48,868 nt of DNA from Acidimicrobiia bacterium. Lineage in GTDB: Bacteria > Actinomycetota > Acidimicrobiia > IMCC26256 > JAGPDB01. Made by a program: the position numbers and the translations under genes. The notes beneath the pieces were generated by a model. The model saw nothing but the letters and a program-made list of their open reading frames with translations. It was not told where the DNA came from and searched no databases. Position 1 is the first letter of the stretch; each line of letters starts with the position of its first letter. The stretch covers positions 22,127-70,994 of the forward strand of contig JAGPDB010000006.1 in assembly GCA_018057765.1 (NCBI GenBank), written 5' to 3'. Below, piece after piece: positions 15,855 to 24,320 of the stretch.

Positions 15855-16700
15855 ATGCGAAGTTGTGTGGTAATTCCTACATATAATGAAAAAGAAAATA
15901 TTGAAGAAGTTATTAGACGTGTACTTAAAAATGATGTGGATTTATTGATTGTTGATGATTCAAGTCCCGATGGTACAGGCGATATTGTAATAGAACTAAG
16001 CAAAGAATACAATGGACGGCTATCTTTAGAAACAAGAAAAGAAAAACTTGGGCTTGGCAAAGCCTATATTTATGGCTTTTCGAAATGTTTAGAAAAAAAA
16101 TACGACATAATTTGTCAGATGGATGCTGATTTAAGCCACAATCCTGATGTGCTAGGTGAATTAATACAACCAATTAGTGAAGCTAGAGCTGATCTAGTAA
16201 TTGGTTCTCGGTATGTACAAGGTGGTCAAATTCCTAAATGGTCTTTAATAAGAAGACTACTTTCTAGAGGCGGAAATTTATATACTCGAATTATGCTTAA
16301 TATTAAAACCCGAGATGCAACAGCTGGTTACAGAGCATACAATGCAAAGATACTAAAGAAAATGTTAGATAATGGAATAAGTTCAGAAGGGTATGGGTTT
16401 CAAATTGAGATGACTTATACTGCTTCAAAATTTGGTGCAACCATTATTGAGGTACCAATTTCTTTTGCTGAAAGAGAAAAAGGTGTATCGAAAATGGGTG
16501 GTATCATTATCGTTGAAGCATTAAAGAACGTAACTATATGGTCTTTAAGAGATAGGTTATGGAAGCCAGTTTCTAAATTATTTACGCATAGAGCTAACAT
16601 AAAGGTTGACATTAGTAAAAGCAATGATGATATAGATCTATATAACAGTAATGATGGTGAAGTTAATTCACATATCATTGATACAGAAAACAGAAAGTAA
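15855..16700 (+). CDS. Polyprenol-phosphate mannose synthase (GT2)
   Basis: A 281-residue GT2 enzyme that moves mannose from GDP-mannose to polyprenyl phosphate, the lipid donor for lipoglycan and protein mannosylation. Motifs: VVIPTYNEKENI (6-17), LIVDDSSPDGTG, QMDADLSHNPDVL (metal-binding DAD) and GSRYVQGG. No membrane helices are present, unlike Ppm1 fused to an Lnt domain. A variable hydrophilic tail of about 40 residues ends the protein. A TAGAAT -10 box ends 6 nt before ATG 15855. With the PimB-like gene it implies mannosylated envelope lipids. Confidence 0.88.
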   Translation: MRSCVVIPTYNEKENIEEVIRRVLKNDVDLLIVDDSSPDGTGDIVIELSKEYNGRLSLETRKEKLGLGKAYIYGFSKCLEKKYDIICQMDADLSHNPDVLGELIQPISEARADLVIGSRYVQGGQIPKWSLIRRLLSRGGNLYTRIMLNIKTRDATAGYRAYNAKILKKMLDNGISSEGYGFQIEMTYTASKFGATIIEVPISFAEREKGVSKMGGIIIVEALKNVTIWSLRDRLWKPVSKLFTHRANIKVDISKSNDDIDLYNSNDGEVNSHIIDTENRK

Positions 16701-16713
16701 TTGAACGATTTTT

Positions 16714-17052
16714 ATGCCATTAAGTGAAAATGAAGAAAAGATTCTTGCCGATATTGAAGCCAATATTAGACGTTCTGACCCTGATCTAGCTCAGCATGTT
16801 GAGCAAACAACTATCTACAGACATAGTGGAAGAAGAATACTATTTTCAGTAATTGGATTATTGCTTTTATTGGTAGTGATAGTGATTTCTTTTACTAAAG
16901 CTTGGTATATATCTTTTATATCATTTGGTATCATGGTAGTTATAGGTATATCGCTAGTTGATCATGTTGTTAAAATATCAAAAGCTGGTGTCGATGATGT
17001 TATCCGTCAATCAAAAAAAATGACTAATAAATCAAAAAGAAATAAATATTAG
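16714..17052 (+). CDS. DUF3040 membrane protein
   Basis: A 112-residue protein opening MPLSENEEKILADIEANI, the signature of the actinobacterial DUF3040 family. After a charged helix of about 40 residues come two membrane helices (about 45-63 and 68-88) and a basic C-terminus (KKMTNKSKRNKY). The function of the family is unknown. It lies 13 bp after the mannose synthase gene and overlaps the convergent transglutaminase gene by four bases. It is a useful taxonomic marker for actinobacteria. Confidence 0.8.
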   Translation: MPLSENEEKILADIEANIRRSDPDLAQHVEQTTIYRHSGRRILFSVIGLLLLLVVIVISFTKAWYISFISFGIMVVIGISLVDHVVKISKAGVDDVIRQSKKMTNKSKRNKY

Positions 17053-19160
17053 ACTTTTTCATTGGCCATATCAGTTAGCTCAAGCAGCGCATCATTAGCA
17101 GATTCCGTTAAGTCATAAATATCTATATCACAATCTGGTGCATAAGAATATTCTGAATATTGTTCTAAAAACTTTTGTGTATACAAACAAGTCGACGGCA
17201 CTTTTGCTTTTAATTCCGCAAGAGTGATATCTATTTTGTGGGACTCTAATATATAATGTTCAAATATTTTTTTATAGGTATTATTTATTTGTGTTGTTGG
17301 GAACGAATCTATATTTCGTTTACGGACATATCTGTTATATAGAAAACCCATGATCGTCAATAAAGATACCAAAGTTAAAAATAGTATATTTGAAAAACTA
17401 AAAATGTTATTGCTACTAGTTGAAGTGCTTAATGGACTTACTCTTGACTGTGTAATGGTATTTGTTGTTTGTGTTCCAATTAACGTTGTTGTTGTATTCT
17501 TAATCCTAGTTGTACTAGTCGTGCTAGAAGTTGTTGCTAATTGCTCACCTATATTAGAAGGTGCCTGGCCAGGTTGTGTTCCTTGTGGAGTTGGGTCTAT
17601 TGTTATCCAACCCATTCCCGTTAAATATACTTCTACCCAGGAATGTGCCTGTTTTGACATTACATTGAATACACCATTTGTATCTGGTTTACCAGGTATA
17701 AAACCTACGATTACCCTTGATGGTATTCTTATCGACCTTGCCATTGCTGCATATGTTGCCGCAAATTGCTCACAAAACCCGACTTTGGCATCTAAGAATT
17801 GTCTCATAGCTCTTTGGCTAGAGTTATAATTAACTTTTGTTGAATATACGAAATCTCCTTTTGTGAAATAGTCTTTTAGCGCTGTAACTTGTTCATATAT
17901 TGATGTTTTATTTGTAGCAATACTTCTACTCAATTCTTCGATACTAGGATCAAAATTTTCTGGTATCAATAAATAATCATCTAATCCTTTTGGTGTTGGA
18001 GTTGAACCAATACGTATTTGTTCATCGGTAAAGGATGATTCTGGCACTGAAGCATCAATTGAATAGTTAGTAATGTCTGATTTTGGGGAACTTATTGTAG
18101 AGTCATCTAATACTACGAGATTGCGTTCTGATGTTGAATCAGTATTATAAATCGAAGGCAAAATTTTAGGACTCAAATTTTTTAGCTCAAATGTTGCATT
18201 AACTAATCTTGAATCTAAGCCTTTAAGCACTGGTTCTTTATAGTTTTTCTTTGGAGCTTCATAATACCAAGTATCTCCATCGAATTTATTTAGTACTCCA
18301 AGTCGAAAATATTGGGCGCTATCTGTTTTCGCTGTGAACATTAATTTATTATTATTATCTTTTAGTTGAGCTCTCATCGAAACAAGAGGGGATAATTCAG
18401 TTATTGTTGAGTTTCTGGATAATTTATTAAGCATGTTTTTTGGTGCAATACTAGGTAAGGATGAGATTGGGATAACAATGGCTATACATATTGTTGTTAT
18501 TAGTATTGTCGCGAATATATTTGTCGCGAATATCTTATATTTTGTCTTATTCACGATCTGTATTTTGTGTGCACTATTTGAAACTTTATATCTGTATGTT
18601 GTCCTTAAATAAATCCAGCAAGCAAAACAAAAAAGAGCGATGATTGGTATATTAAATGTATTATTTGAATTATTTTGGGCTAATGCAAAAAATAGTATGT
18701 AGATAGCGAAGGCTAATCCGTAAAGATTTAATCTGATAGCAATTGTCTCTATCAGTTCAGAAATTGACCATAGTATAAAAGCAGCAACAACTATTGTTCC
18801 CGTTGTTGACTGCAATGGAGTTGAGTTTTCAGCAAATTGCCGTATCCCAATTTGTCCTTGTTTTGAAATGTTTTTCAGGTTAGAAATTGTTGGAATGAGT
18901 TTTTCTAATTTAGGTCCAGCCACTTTTAGTAAGAGTAATTCTATGCCGATAAGAGCGCTAACCAGTGAAGAAATATTTTGAAATATTTTATTTTTTGCAG
19001 CGAATATACCTACACAATGTGGAAGTATTACTATTATACCTAGAAATATATAGTCATTAAGTGAAATGTTTATTAGATTATTAATATTCGATCCTAGTAT
19101 TAAGGACAGGAATATTAGAGAGATGCTGATGTTTCTCGAACGTTCCATTTTGCTACCCAT
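17049..19160 (-). CDS. TgpA-like membrane transglutaminase
   Basis: A 703-residue protein. About six membrane helices fill residues 10-250, then an extracellular domain with a transglutaminase-like core. The catalytic triad is visible: Cys463 in GFCEQFAATY, His506 in AHSWVEVY and Asp522 in TIDPTP. A Thr/Ser-rich linker (about 535-580) leads to a final membrane helix near 585-610 and a cytoplasmic tail of about 90 residues. This matches the TgpA/DUF3488 layout. Substrates of such proteins are mostly unknown; cell-wall-linked peptides are likely. It starts inside the end of the DUF58 gene (46-bp overlap; M at 19148 is an alternative start). Confidence 0.85.
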   Translation of the reverse strand: MGSKMERSRNISISLIFLSLILGSNINNLINISLNDYIFLGIIVILPHCVGIFAAKNKIFQNISSLVSALIGIELLLLKVAGPKLEKLIPTISNLKNISKQGQIGIRQFAENSTPLQSTTGTIVVAAFILWSISELIETIAIRLNLYGLAFAIYILFFALAQNNSNNTFNIPIIALFCFACWIYLRTTYRYKVSNSAHKIQIVNKTKYKIFATNIFATILITTICIAIVIPISSLPSIAPKNMLNKLSRNSTITELSPLVSMRAQLKDNNNKLMFTAKTDSAQYFRLGVLNKFDGDTWYYEAPKKNYKEPVLKGLDSRLVNATFELKNLSPKILPSIYNTDSTSERNLVVLDDSTISSPKSDITNYSIDASVPESSFTDEQIRIGSTPTPKGLDDYLLIPENFDPSIEELSRSIATNKTSIYEQVTALKDYFTKGDFVYSTKVNYNSSQRAMRQFLDAKVGFCEQFAATYAAMARSIRIPSRVIVGFIPGKPDTNGVFNVMSKQAHSWVEVYLTGMGWITIDPTPQGTQPGQAPSNIGEQLATTSSTTSTTRIKNTTTTLIGTQTTNTITQSRVSPLSTSTSSNNIFSFSNILFLTLVSLLTIMGFLYNRYVRKRNIDSFPTTQINNTYKKIFEHYILESHKIDITLAELKAKVPSTCLYTQKFLEQYSEYSYAPDCDIDIYDLTESANDALLELTDMANEKV

Positions 19161-20230
19161 TGCTTATAATCTTCAAATATTGTTTTTACATTCAGACAAA
19201 AAACATTGTTTCCGTCTATTTCATTAATTTTTTTTGATGTGACTTTAAATATGGTCTCTTTAATATTTGTTGTATCAAATCTTGATCCAGTTATTATAAA
19301 AGAATCACATTGATTACTTTTAATCTGGCTATTTAAGATATTAAAAGGTACAGTATGTTTAACTAACTGCTGTGAGCATAATTTATCTAAAAAAATATCT
19401 GCATCATATATAACCTCTTGTTGGTCATTTCCTATAAATATCGTTTTTTTGCTAGATGATAAACCAGCTTGGCAGATACTTGCACAAAGTCTGATAGCGG
19501 ATTCAAATTCGTTTTCATCATAAGAATTTTCATTGAGGTCTAAAATGATTGCTATAGATCTAGTTGATATAGGTTCATGCTGCCTAACGAATATCTTTCT
19601 TGTTCTCGAAGACGTTTTCCAATGTATCAATCTAATATCATCGCCAGGCTCATATTCCTTTAGCCCAAAGAGATCTTCTGAAAGCGAACTTGAGTTTGAG
19701 TCGAAGTAACTAGATTCATCGCTGGCTCGTAATGGTAAACTTGGCAACGGTATAGTCTCAGTTTTTGGATATATTAGTAGTATATCCTCGTTGTCTATAG
19801 TTTGATCTTTTAAAAAGAATCCTAGCCAATCTGATTCGCTAATTAATATAGGACCAACTGTGAAGTTACCTCTTTGTTTTGCACAAAATTTATATTGTGC
19901 TTCCGAAATGGCATCTTTAGATGTTTTATTAAAAAAGAATTTTGCATTTTTTTTCCCATTGTCAAAATAATCTTTCAAAATAGTATCTGCTGTTGCACCT
20001 TTTATTCGTAAAGTCGTTAATATTTCGGTTTCTTCGTCAGGTTTTTCGGGTAAAACTATTCGTGTTGTATGGATTGTAGATTTGATTATATATATATTGA
20101 TAATCGACAATATAATTAATGTAAACATAAATATAAACATTACCAGTAAGAATTTTGAAGCAAATGATATTGAACCTAAGCCCGCTAGGATACCAATAGT
20201 TAAAGCCCAGTAGCCTCTAAAAGTCATCAT
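19115..20230 (-). CDS. DUF58 / von Willebrand-like membrane protein
   Basis: A 371-residue protein with two N-terminal membrane helices (about 7-50), then a beta-rich region and the DUF58 motif DDIRLIHWKTSSRTRKIFVRQ near 205-225. A vWA-like part follows with SIAIILDLNENSYDENEFES, a partial MIDAS-like strand. DUF58 proteins occur in moxR operons and are thought to help a MoxR chaperone act on membrane or secreted targets. The start overlaps the moxR stop by four bases, so all three genes form one operon. Confidence 0.88.
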   Translation of the reverse strand: MMTFRGYWALTIGILAGLGSISFASKFLLVMFIFMFTLIILSIINIYIIKSTIHTTRIVLPEKPDEETEILTTLRIKGATADTILKDYFDNGKKNAKFFFNKTSKDAISEAQYKFCAKQRGNFTVGPILISESDWLGFFLKDQTIDNEDILLIYPKTETIPLPSLPLRASDESSYFDSNSSSLSEDLFGLKEYEPGDDIRLIHWKTSSRTRKIFVRQHEPISTRSIAIILDLNENSYDENEFESAIRLCASICQAGLSSSKKTIFIGNDQQEVIYDADIFLDKLCSQQLVKHTVPFNILNSQIKSNQCDSFIITGSRFDTTNIKETIFKVTSKKINEIDGNNVFCLNVKTIFEDYKQWVAKWNVRETSASL

Positions 20231-21192
20231 CTTTCTTTCATGGTAGGGACTTCAATACCACCAACTGTTGCAAGCATTACATCAATTCTTTTAATACCTT
20301 CAAGTTTCGCTTTTGGAGTTAAAATTAATCTATGTTCCCATATTTTAGGAGCAAGTGCTTTAACATCATCTGGTAGGACATAATGTCGTCCTAAAGATAA
20401 TGCTAATACTTTCGCTGCTTTATAAAGTGCTAATGATCCACGCGGCGATATACCCAATGATATATTTGTGTTCGCTCTTGTTGCATTGCTTAATGAAACA
20501 ATATAATTTACAACTATTGGAGATACATATATCGATGTTGCTATTTTTTGAATTTCGAAGAAATCATCTAAAGTCAGCACTTCCGTGAGTTTTTGTTTTG
20601 TGGAAGATCCTTGCAATATTTCAATCTCATCTTGCACACTTGGATAACCCATTGCTAGAGACATCATGAATCTATCTAATTGAGATTCAGGCAGGGGGTA
20701 TGTTCCGCTGAGTTCAACTGGGTTTTGTGTAGCTATAACCATATGTGGATTTGGCAAGCTATGCGTAATACCGTCATAGGTAACATTTCTTTCTTCCATG
20801 GATTCTAATAATGCACTTTGTGTTTTTGGTGAAGCTCTATTGATCTCGTCAGCTAATAAAATATTTGCAAATACTGGTCCAGGCCTAAATTCAAAAGTAT
20901 TGTTTTCTTGATTAAATATTGATGTCCCAATTACGTCACCTGGAAGTAGGTCAGGTGTGAATTGAATTCGTGATTGTTCTAAATTCAGGCTCTCTGATAT
21001 TGATTTGGCCAATGTAGTTTTTCCAACACCCGGCACATCTTCTATTAATAGGTGCCCACCAGCTAATAAACATACACAACTTAGATGAATTACAGGGTTT
21101 TTCCCTTTAATATTTATTGCAATATTATTCACTAGTGAATTAAACATTTTTGCAGCTCTTTTTGAGTCTTCTTCTGTTGCAAAATTATCCAT
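20227..21192 (-). CDS. MoxR-family AAA+ ATPase
   Basis: A 321-residue AAA+ protein. Walker A is GVGKTTLAKS (near 56-65), Walker B is LADEINRASPKTQSALLE, sensor 1 is VIATQNPVELSGTYPLPESQLDRF, and the C-terminal lid carries SPRGSLALYKAAKVLAL. MoxR ATPases act as chaperones that assemble or mature partner complexes and occur with DUF58 and transglutaminase genes, as here. The upstream leader has an AT-rich -10-like segment and a weak AAAGAAAG ribosome site. It is the first gene of the minus-strand operon. Confidence 0.93.
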   Translation of the reverse strand: MDNFATEEDSKRAAKMFNSLVNNIAINIKGKNPVIHLSCVCLLAGGHLLIEDVPGVGKTTLAKSISESLNLEQSRIQFTPDLLPGDVIGTSIFNQENNTFEFRPGPVFANILLADEINRASPKTQSALLESMEERNVTYDGITHSLPNPHMVIATQNPVELSGTYPLPESQLDRFMMSLAMGYPSVQDEIEILQGSSTKQKLTEVLTLDDFFEIQKIATSIYVSPIVVNYIVSLSNATRANTNISLGISPRGSLALYKAAKVLALSLGRHYVLPDDVKALAPKIWEHRLILTPKAKLEGIKRIDVMLATVGGIEVPTMKER

Positions 21193-21248
21193 TTTTACTG
21201 CTTTCTTTATTTGACATTAAGTTATATTATCCCAAAGAATCACCCAAG

Positions 21249-21277
21249 TTGATTCAACTTTGTATTTGTTCTATTCT
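21249..21277 (+). promoter_or_regulatory. Promoter-like pair before the small ORF at 21287
   Basis: TTGATT (21249-21254), a 17-bp spacer and TATTCT (21272-21277), with ATG 21287 nine bases further on. This is the clearest two-box promoter between moxR and the Tat protein gene. Confidence 0.45.
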
Positions 21278-21286
21278 CGTCTTAAT

Positions 21287-21553
21287 ATGTATAAGACTCG
21301 AGTACTTTTTATGGCAATACTATGGGCAATTTTGCCTCATCCTTCGCTCTATCTGACCGGTTTAGGGTTATATCGTTCATCGCTTTCAAATGATGGAAAT
21401 AGCATAATGCGGTTATTACCATCGAAGAGGTATATAGGTTTTAGGCTACACACACAATACGGTGATAAGTTGCCCGAGATAAGGGTATTAAAGGATGATC
21501 TAATTAATTACATATCATGGGTCAAAAATTATTCTAATAATGATCGATATTAG
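21287..21553 (+). CDS. Small protein with hydrophobic N-terminus, unknown
   Basis: An 88-residue ORF in the only plus-strand gap between the moxR operon and the Tat protein gene. The N-terminus (YKTRVLFMAILWAILPHPSLYL) could be a membrane anchor or signal; the rest is mixed and basic. It overlaps the convergent Tat protein gene by four bases, a spacing common for real genes here. A two-box promoter lies just upstream, with ATG 21287 preferred over the upstream ATG 21260. No family is recognised, so it remains a candidate gene. Confidence 0.45.
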   Translation: MYKTRVLFMAILWAILPHPSLYLTGLGLYRSSLSNDGNSIMRLLPSKRYIGFRLHTQYGDKLPEIRVLKDDLINYISWVKNYSNNDRY

Positions 21554-22422
21554 ATTTTTATAGCGTCTATAGAATCTTTAATTTCACTTAGATCAAATGC
21601 TCCATCTAATCTTTTCTTAATTATTCCAGATTTATCGACGGCAAATAACCATGGTTCACTTGGTAATCCCCATTCAGTTACTGCATCTAGTACATCCGGT
21701 GATGTTTCATCCTTATAAATTTCAATGTGTGTGCAGTTAATAGGATTTTTTTCAACTTCACTTTTCAATATGTCTAAGACCGGACCACAATATTTCGTTT
21801 GACACCTTGCAGGTGTAGCAAATAGAACTAGGAAGGGTGCATTTTGTGATAATAGATTTGATATTGAATTTTTGTGCAACCCACATTCTCCATCGAACCT
21901 TGTGCATAATATTTTTGCATCTTTAGGATCAGCATTGGTAGGTGAGTCAGTATTAATACAATTTGTATCAAGTCCAGGTGCGAGGTTTACTTCACTAACA
22001 TTAAATGTAAGTGTTACCGGATTCTTATCATATGATGTTGATATTTCGTAATTACCAGCTTCATCAAAAATAGTTTCAAATGAATATATTCCTTGAGATT
22101 TTAATCCACCAACTCTAGGTCTAATATTTTTAATTTGTGTTAATTTTCCACTTGGTTTTTTTAAATTAACACTAAGTGTTTCTTTTGATAAATGTGTTTC
22201 TTTTTCAAAAATTACAAAAGCGAATCTTTGTAATAGCGTAGATTTATATAAATCGGAACTTATCCGAATCGCTACATATTGTGAACCTTTAAGTTCATTC
22301 TCATTTTTAGTTGATTTGTCGTTAGAGCATCCTTGTAATGATATAGCCAAGGAACCTAGAGCTAGGCCTGATGCCCCAATCCCTAATTTTTTAAGAAATT
22401 CTCTTCTATTTAATTCATTCAT
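21550..22422 (-). CDS. Tat-exported thioredoxin-fold lipoprotein
   Basis: A 290-residue secreted protein. The N-terminus carries a twin-arginine signal (NRREFLKK, Arg6-Arg7), a hydrophobic stretch and a lipobox LQGC with Cys32, so it should be a Tat-translocated lipoprotein. A beta-rich region (about 50-150) precedes a thioredoxin-like domain: FLVLFATPARCQTKYCGPVLD with Cys207 and Cys212 (CX4C), a cis-proline-type segment LPSEPWLFAVDKSG and a closing helix. The CX4C spacing differs from classical CXXC thioredoxins but is known in thioredoxin-fold relatives. The role is probably extracytoplasmic redox or metal handling; the partner is unknown. Confidence 0.8.
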   Translation of the reverse strand: MNELNRREFLKKLGIGASGLALGSLAISLQGCSNDKSTKNENELKGSQYVAIRISSDLYKSTLLQRFAFVIFEKETHLSKETLSVNLKKPSGKLTQIKNIRPRVGGLKSQGIYSFETIFDEAGNYEISTSYDKNPVTLTFNVSEVNLAPGLDTNCINTDSPTNADPKDAKILCTRFDGECGLHKNSISNLLSQNAPFLVLFATPARCQTKYCGPVLDILKSEVEKNPINCTHIEIYKDETSPDVLDAVTEWGLPSEPWLFAVDKSGIIKKRLDGAFDLSEIKDSIDAIKI

Positions 22423-22488
22423 AGCTTAATTCTTTCACGTATTGGCTGGTAGATCAGAATTTTACGAAATGGAGCAAAAAAGTGTCTA

Positions 22489-22534
22489 AGTGGTTGCATA
22501 GTGGTGGGTAGTGGGGTAAAGTGGAGCTCAGTGG
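22489..22534 (+). promoter_or_regulatory. MraZ operator array: five phased AGTGG boxes
   Basis: AGTGG occurs at 22489, 22500, 22510, 22520 and 22530, that is at 10- or 11-bp steps on one DNA face. A weaker GGTGG follows at 22545. MraZ proteins are known to bind tandem short G-rich repeats about 10 bp apart upstream of their own gene, so this is the likely autoregulatory operator of the dcw cluster. Confidence 0.8.
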
Positions 22535-22653
22535 TTTTGACCTAGGTGGCTAGTACCTGGATGGTTTATCGAAAGATGATCAGAAAATCATTAGAGGGAG
22601 TTAACAAACTATCGAGTGAAAATATTCGAAAAGTAGTTAAGTGAAAAGGGGGT

Positions 22654-23082
22654 ATGGTGTTTCTCGGAGAGTTTCATCATTCATTAGACGATAAAGGCAG
22701 AGTTATATTGCCTTCAAAGTTCCGTGACCCTTTATCGCGTGGAGCAATAATTTCAAAAGGCGATGGATGCTTATTTATTTATACTCTTTCTGAATTTGAA
22801 GAAGTAGCAAATGAAATACGTGAAAAGTCAAAGGCATCTCCACAAGCGAGAGAAGCAGCAAGATCATTTTTTGCAGGAGCCAGTGATGTAACTCCCGATA
22901 AACAAGGTCGACTAAATCTTCCAAATCCACTCAGGAATTATGCAAAGTTAAAAAAAGAAGTAACTCTCTTAGGTGTGTATTCTCGAATTGAAATTTGGGA
23001 TAAAGCAACTTGGAATGAGAGATCACTTAGTGGTGATGCAACTCTTAACGATACACAAAATCTTCCAGATCTTGGTATATAA
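22654..23082 (+). CDS. mraZ: MraZ, transcriptional regulator of the dcw cluster
   Basis: A 142-residue protein with two SpoVT/AbrB-like halves: GEFHHSLDDKGRVILPSKFRD at the N-terminus and TPDKQGRLNLPNPLRNYAKL in the middle, each with the DKGR/DKQGR turn. MraZ forms rings that bind tandem repeats upstream of mraZ and controls division genes. A strong AAAAGGGGG ribosome site precedes ATG 22654. The five-box array lies 120-165 bp upstream. It is the first gene of the dcw cluster, and rsmH follows after a structured 233-nt gap. Confidence 0.95.
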   Translation: MVFLGEFHHSLDDKGRVILPSKFRDPLSRGAIISKGDGCLFIYTLSEFEEVANEIREKSKASPQAREAARSFFAGASDVTPDKQGRLNLPNPLRNYAKLKKEVTLLGVYSRIEIWDKATWNERSLSGDATLNDTQNLPDLGI

Positions 23083-23139
23083 CTTTTATGCTCAACCAAA
23101 AATTTAGTGCACGGATGCAATTGACATCAACATTGGGTC

Positions 23140-23250
23140 TGGCAGCAGTCCCCGTAAAGTTAAGATCGAAGCCCCAACTCCGCCCGCTTCTATCTCTTAA
23201 GTTTCGGAGAGAAAACCGAACGCTTTATTTAACTAACGGGGACTCCTGGC
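23140..23250 (+). promoter_or_regulatory. mraW-type structured leader RNA upstream of rsmH
   Basis: A closing helix of 9 bp (23147-23155 with 23236-23244, AGTCCCCGT/ACGGGGACT) is extended by 6 bp (23158-23163 with 23229-23234). Inside are two hairpins: GAAGC/GCTTC (23168-23172, 23186-23190) with a C-rich loop containing CCAACTCCGCC, and GTTTCGG/CCGAAC (23201-23207, 23216-23221). Its place before rsmH (mraW) in an actinobacterial dcw cluster matches the known mraW RNA motif. The assignment by motif name is inferred. Confidence 0.75.
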
Positions 23251-23315
23251 AGATCTAGTGTGAATAAATTTAAATCGAAGATTTAAAGCATCAACAGTAA
23301 GAAGAAAGAGTTGTT

Positions 23316-24317
23316 TTGTCGACTGATAATTTTAAACATATACCAGTAATGGCAGATGAAATTATTAAATATGCAAAAGATGTTTCTGTTTCAGGGGTAA
23401 TGATAGATGCAACACTTGGAGGGGGAGGGCACTCCAAACTTTTATTAAAAGCAAGACCCAATGACAAACTCATATGTTTTGATAGAGATGAACAAGCCAT
23501 TAAAGCTGCATTAGAAAACCTTAATGACTTTAAAGATCGATTTGAAATTATTCATACTGGATTTGCTGATATAGGCAAAGAAATACGCAAACGGAATTTA
23601 GAGGGGAAGGTATCAGTAGTGTTATTTGATTTAGGTGTATCAAGCCATCAACTTGATAAAAAAGAACGTGGATTTACATACCGTGTCCAAGATGCTCCTT
23701 TGGATATGCGCATGGACTCAAGACAACAATTAACTGCTGAAATTATTGTTAATGAATATAGTGAGGATGAATTAGCAAAGATTATTCAAAAAAATGGTGA
23801 TGAAAAATTTGCAAGAAAAATAGCAAAAAAGATTGTTGAAAATAGACCAATTATGACTTCAGGAGAACTAATAGAAATAATCAGATTAGCTATTCCACAT
23901 AAATTTCAAAGACTCACACATCCAGCAAAAAGAACTTTTCAAGCTTTAAGAATAGAAGTTAATGCAGAACTAGATCAATTAGAAACAGCTTTAGAAGAAT
24001 CAGTCCACCTATTAGCTCCAGGAGGAAGAGTTTTAGTGCTTTCTTATCATAGCGGTGAAGACAAAATTGTTAAAAGTATATTTTCAAAATATTTCCATAA
24101 AGAAAAATCAACAAAAGATGGTCGCTTAATTCCCACAATTGAAGATGTAAACATAAACCAGTTTGAAGGTGAAGTATTAAGGCTAATACCTACAACAAGA
24201 ACACCAAAAAAACCAAGTAAAGATGAACTAGAAATTAACAGACGTTCTAAAAGTGCAAAGCTAAGAGTAGTTCAACGAGAAGAAAATACAGACTTTAACC
24301 ATGCGAGCGGAATGTAA
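23316..24317 (+). CDS. rsmH: 16S rRNA m4C1402 methyltransferase RsmH
   Basis: A 333-residue SAM-dependent enzyme that N4-methylates C1402 of 16S rRNA in the ribosomal P site. Motifs: HIPVMADEII, IDATLGGGGHSKLLL (SAM binding), CFDRDEQAI, FDLGVSSHQLD, and the C-terminal LRIEVNAELDQLE with GGRVLVLSYHSGEDKIVK. The start is a TTG (23316) preceded by GAAGAAAGAG. Length fits the family. It lies about 70 nt after the closing helix of the leader RNA and 3 nt before the ftsL-like gene. Confidence 0.95.
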   Translation: MSTDNFKHIPVMADEIIKYAKDVSVSGVMIDATLGGGGHSKLLLKARPNDKLICFDRDEQAIKAALENLNDFKDRFEIIHTGFADIGKEIRKRNLEGKVSVVLFDLGVSSHQLDKKERGFTYRVQDAPLDMRMDSRQQLTAEIIVNEYSEDELAKIIQKNGDEKFARKIAKKIVENRPIMTSGELIEIIRLAIPHKFQRLTHPAKRTFQALRIEVNAELDQLETALEESVHLLAPGGRVLVLSYHSGEDKIVKSIFSKYFHKEKSTKDGRLIPTIEDVNINQFEGEVLRLIPTTRTPKKPSKDELEINRRSKSAKLRVVQREENTDFNHASGM

Positions 24318-24320
24318 ATT

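Noticed and set aside
17350..17829. 159-codon plus-strand ORF inside the transglutaminase gene
   Set aside because: It mirrors the Thr-rich linker and catalytic core of the real gene and gives a Val/Cys-rich product typical of a shadow frame.
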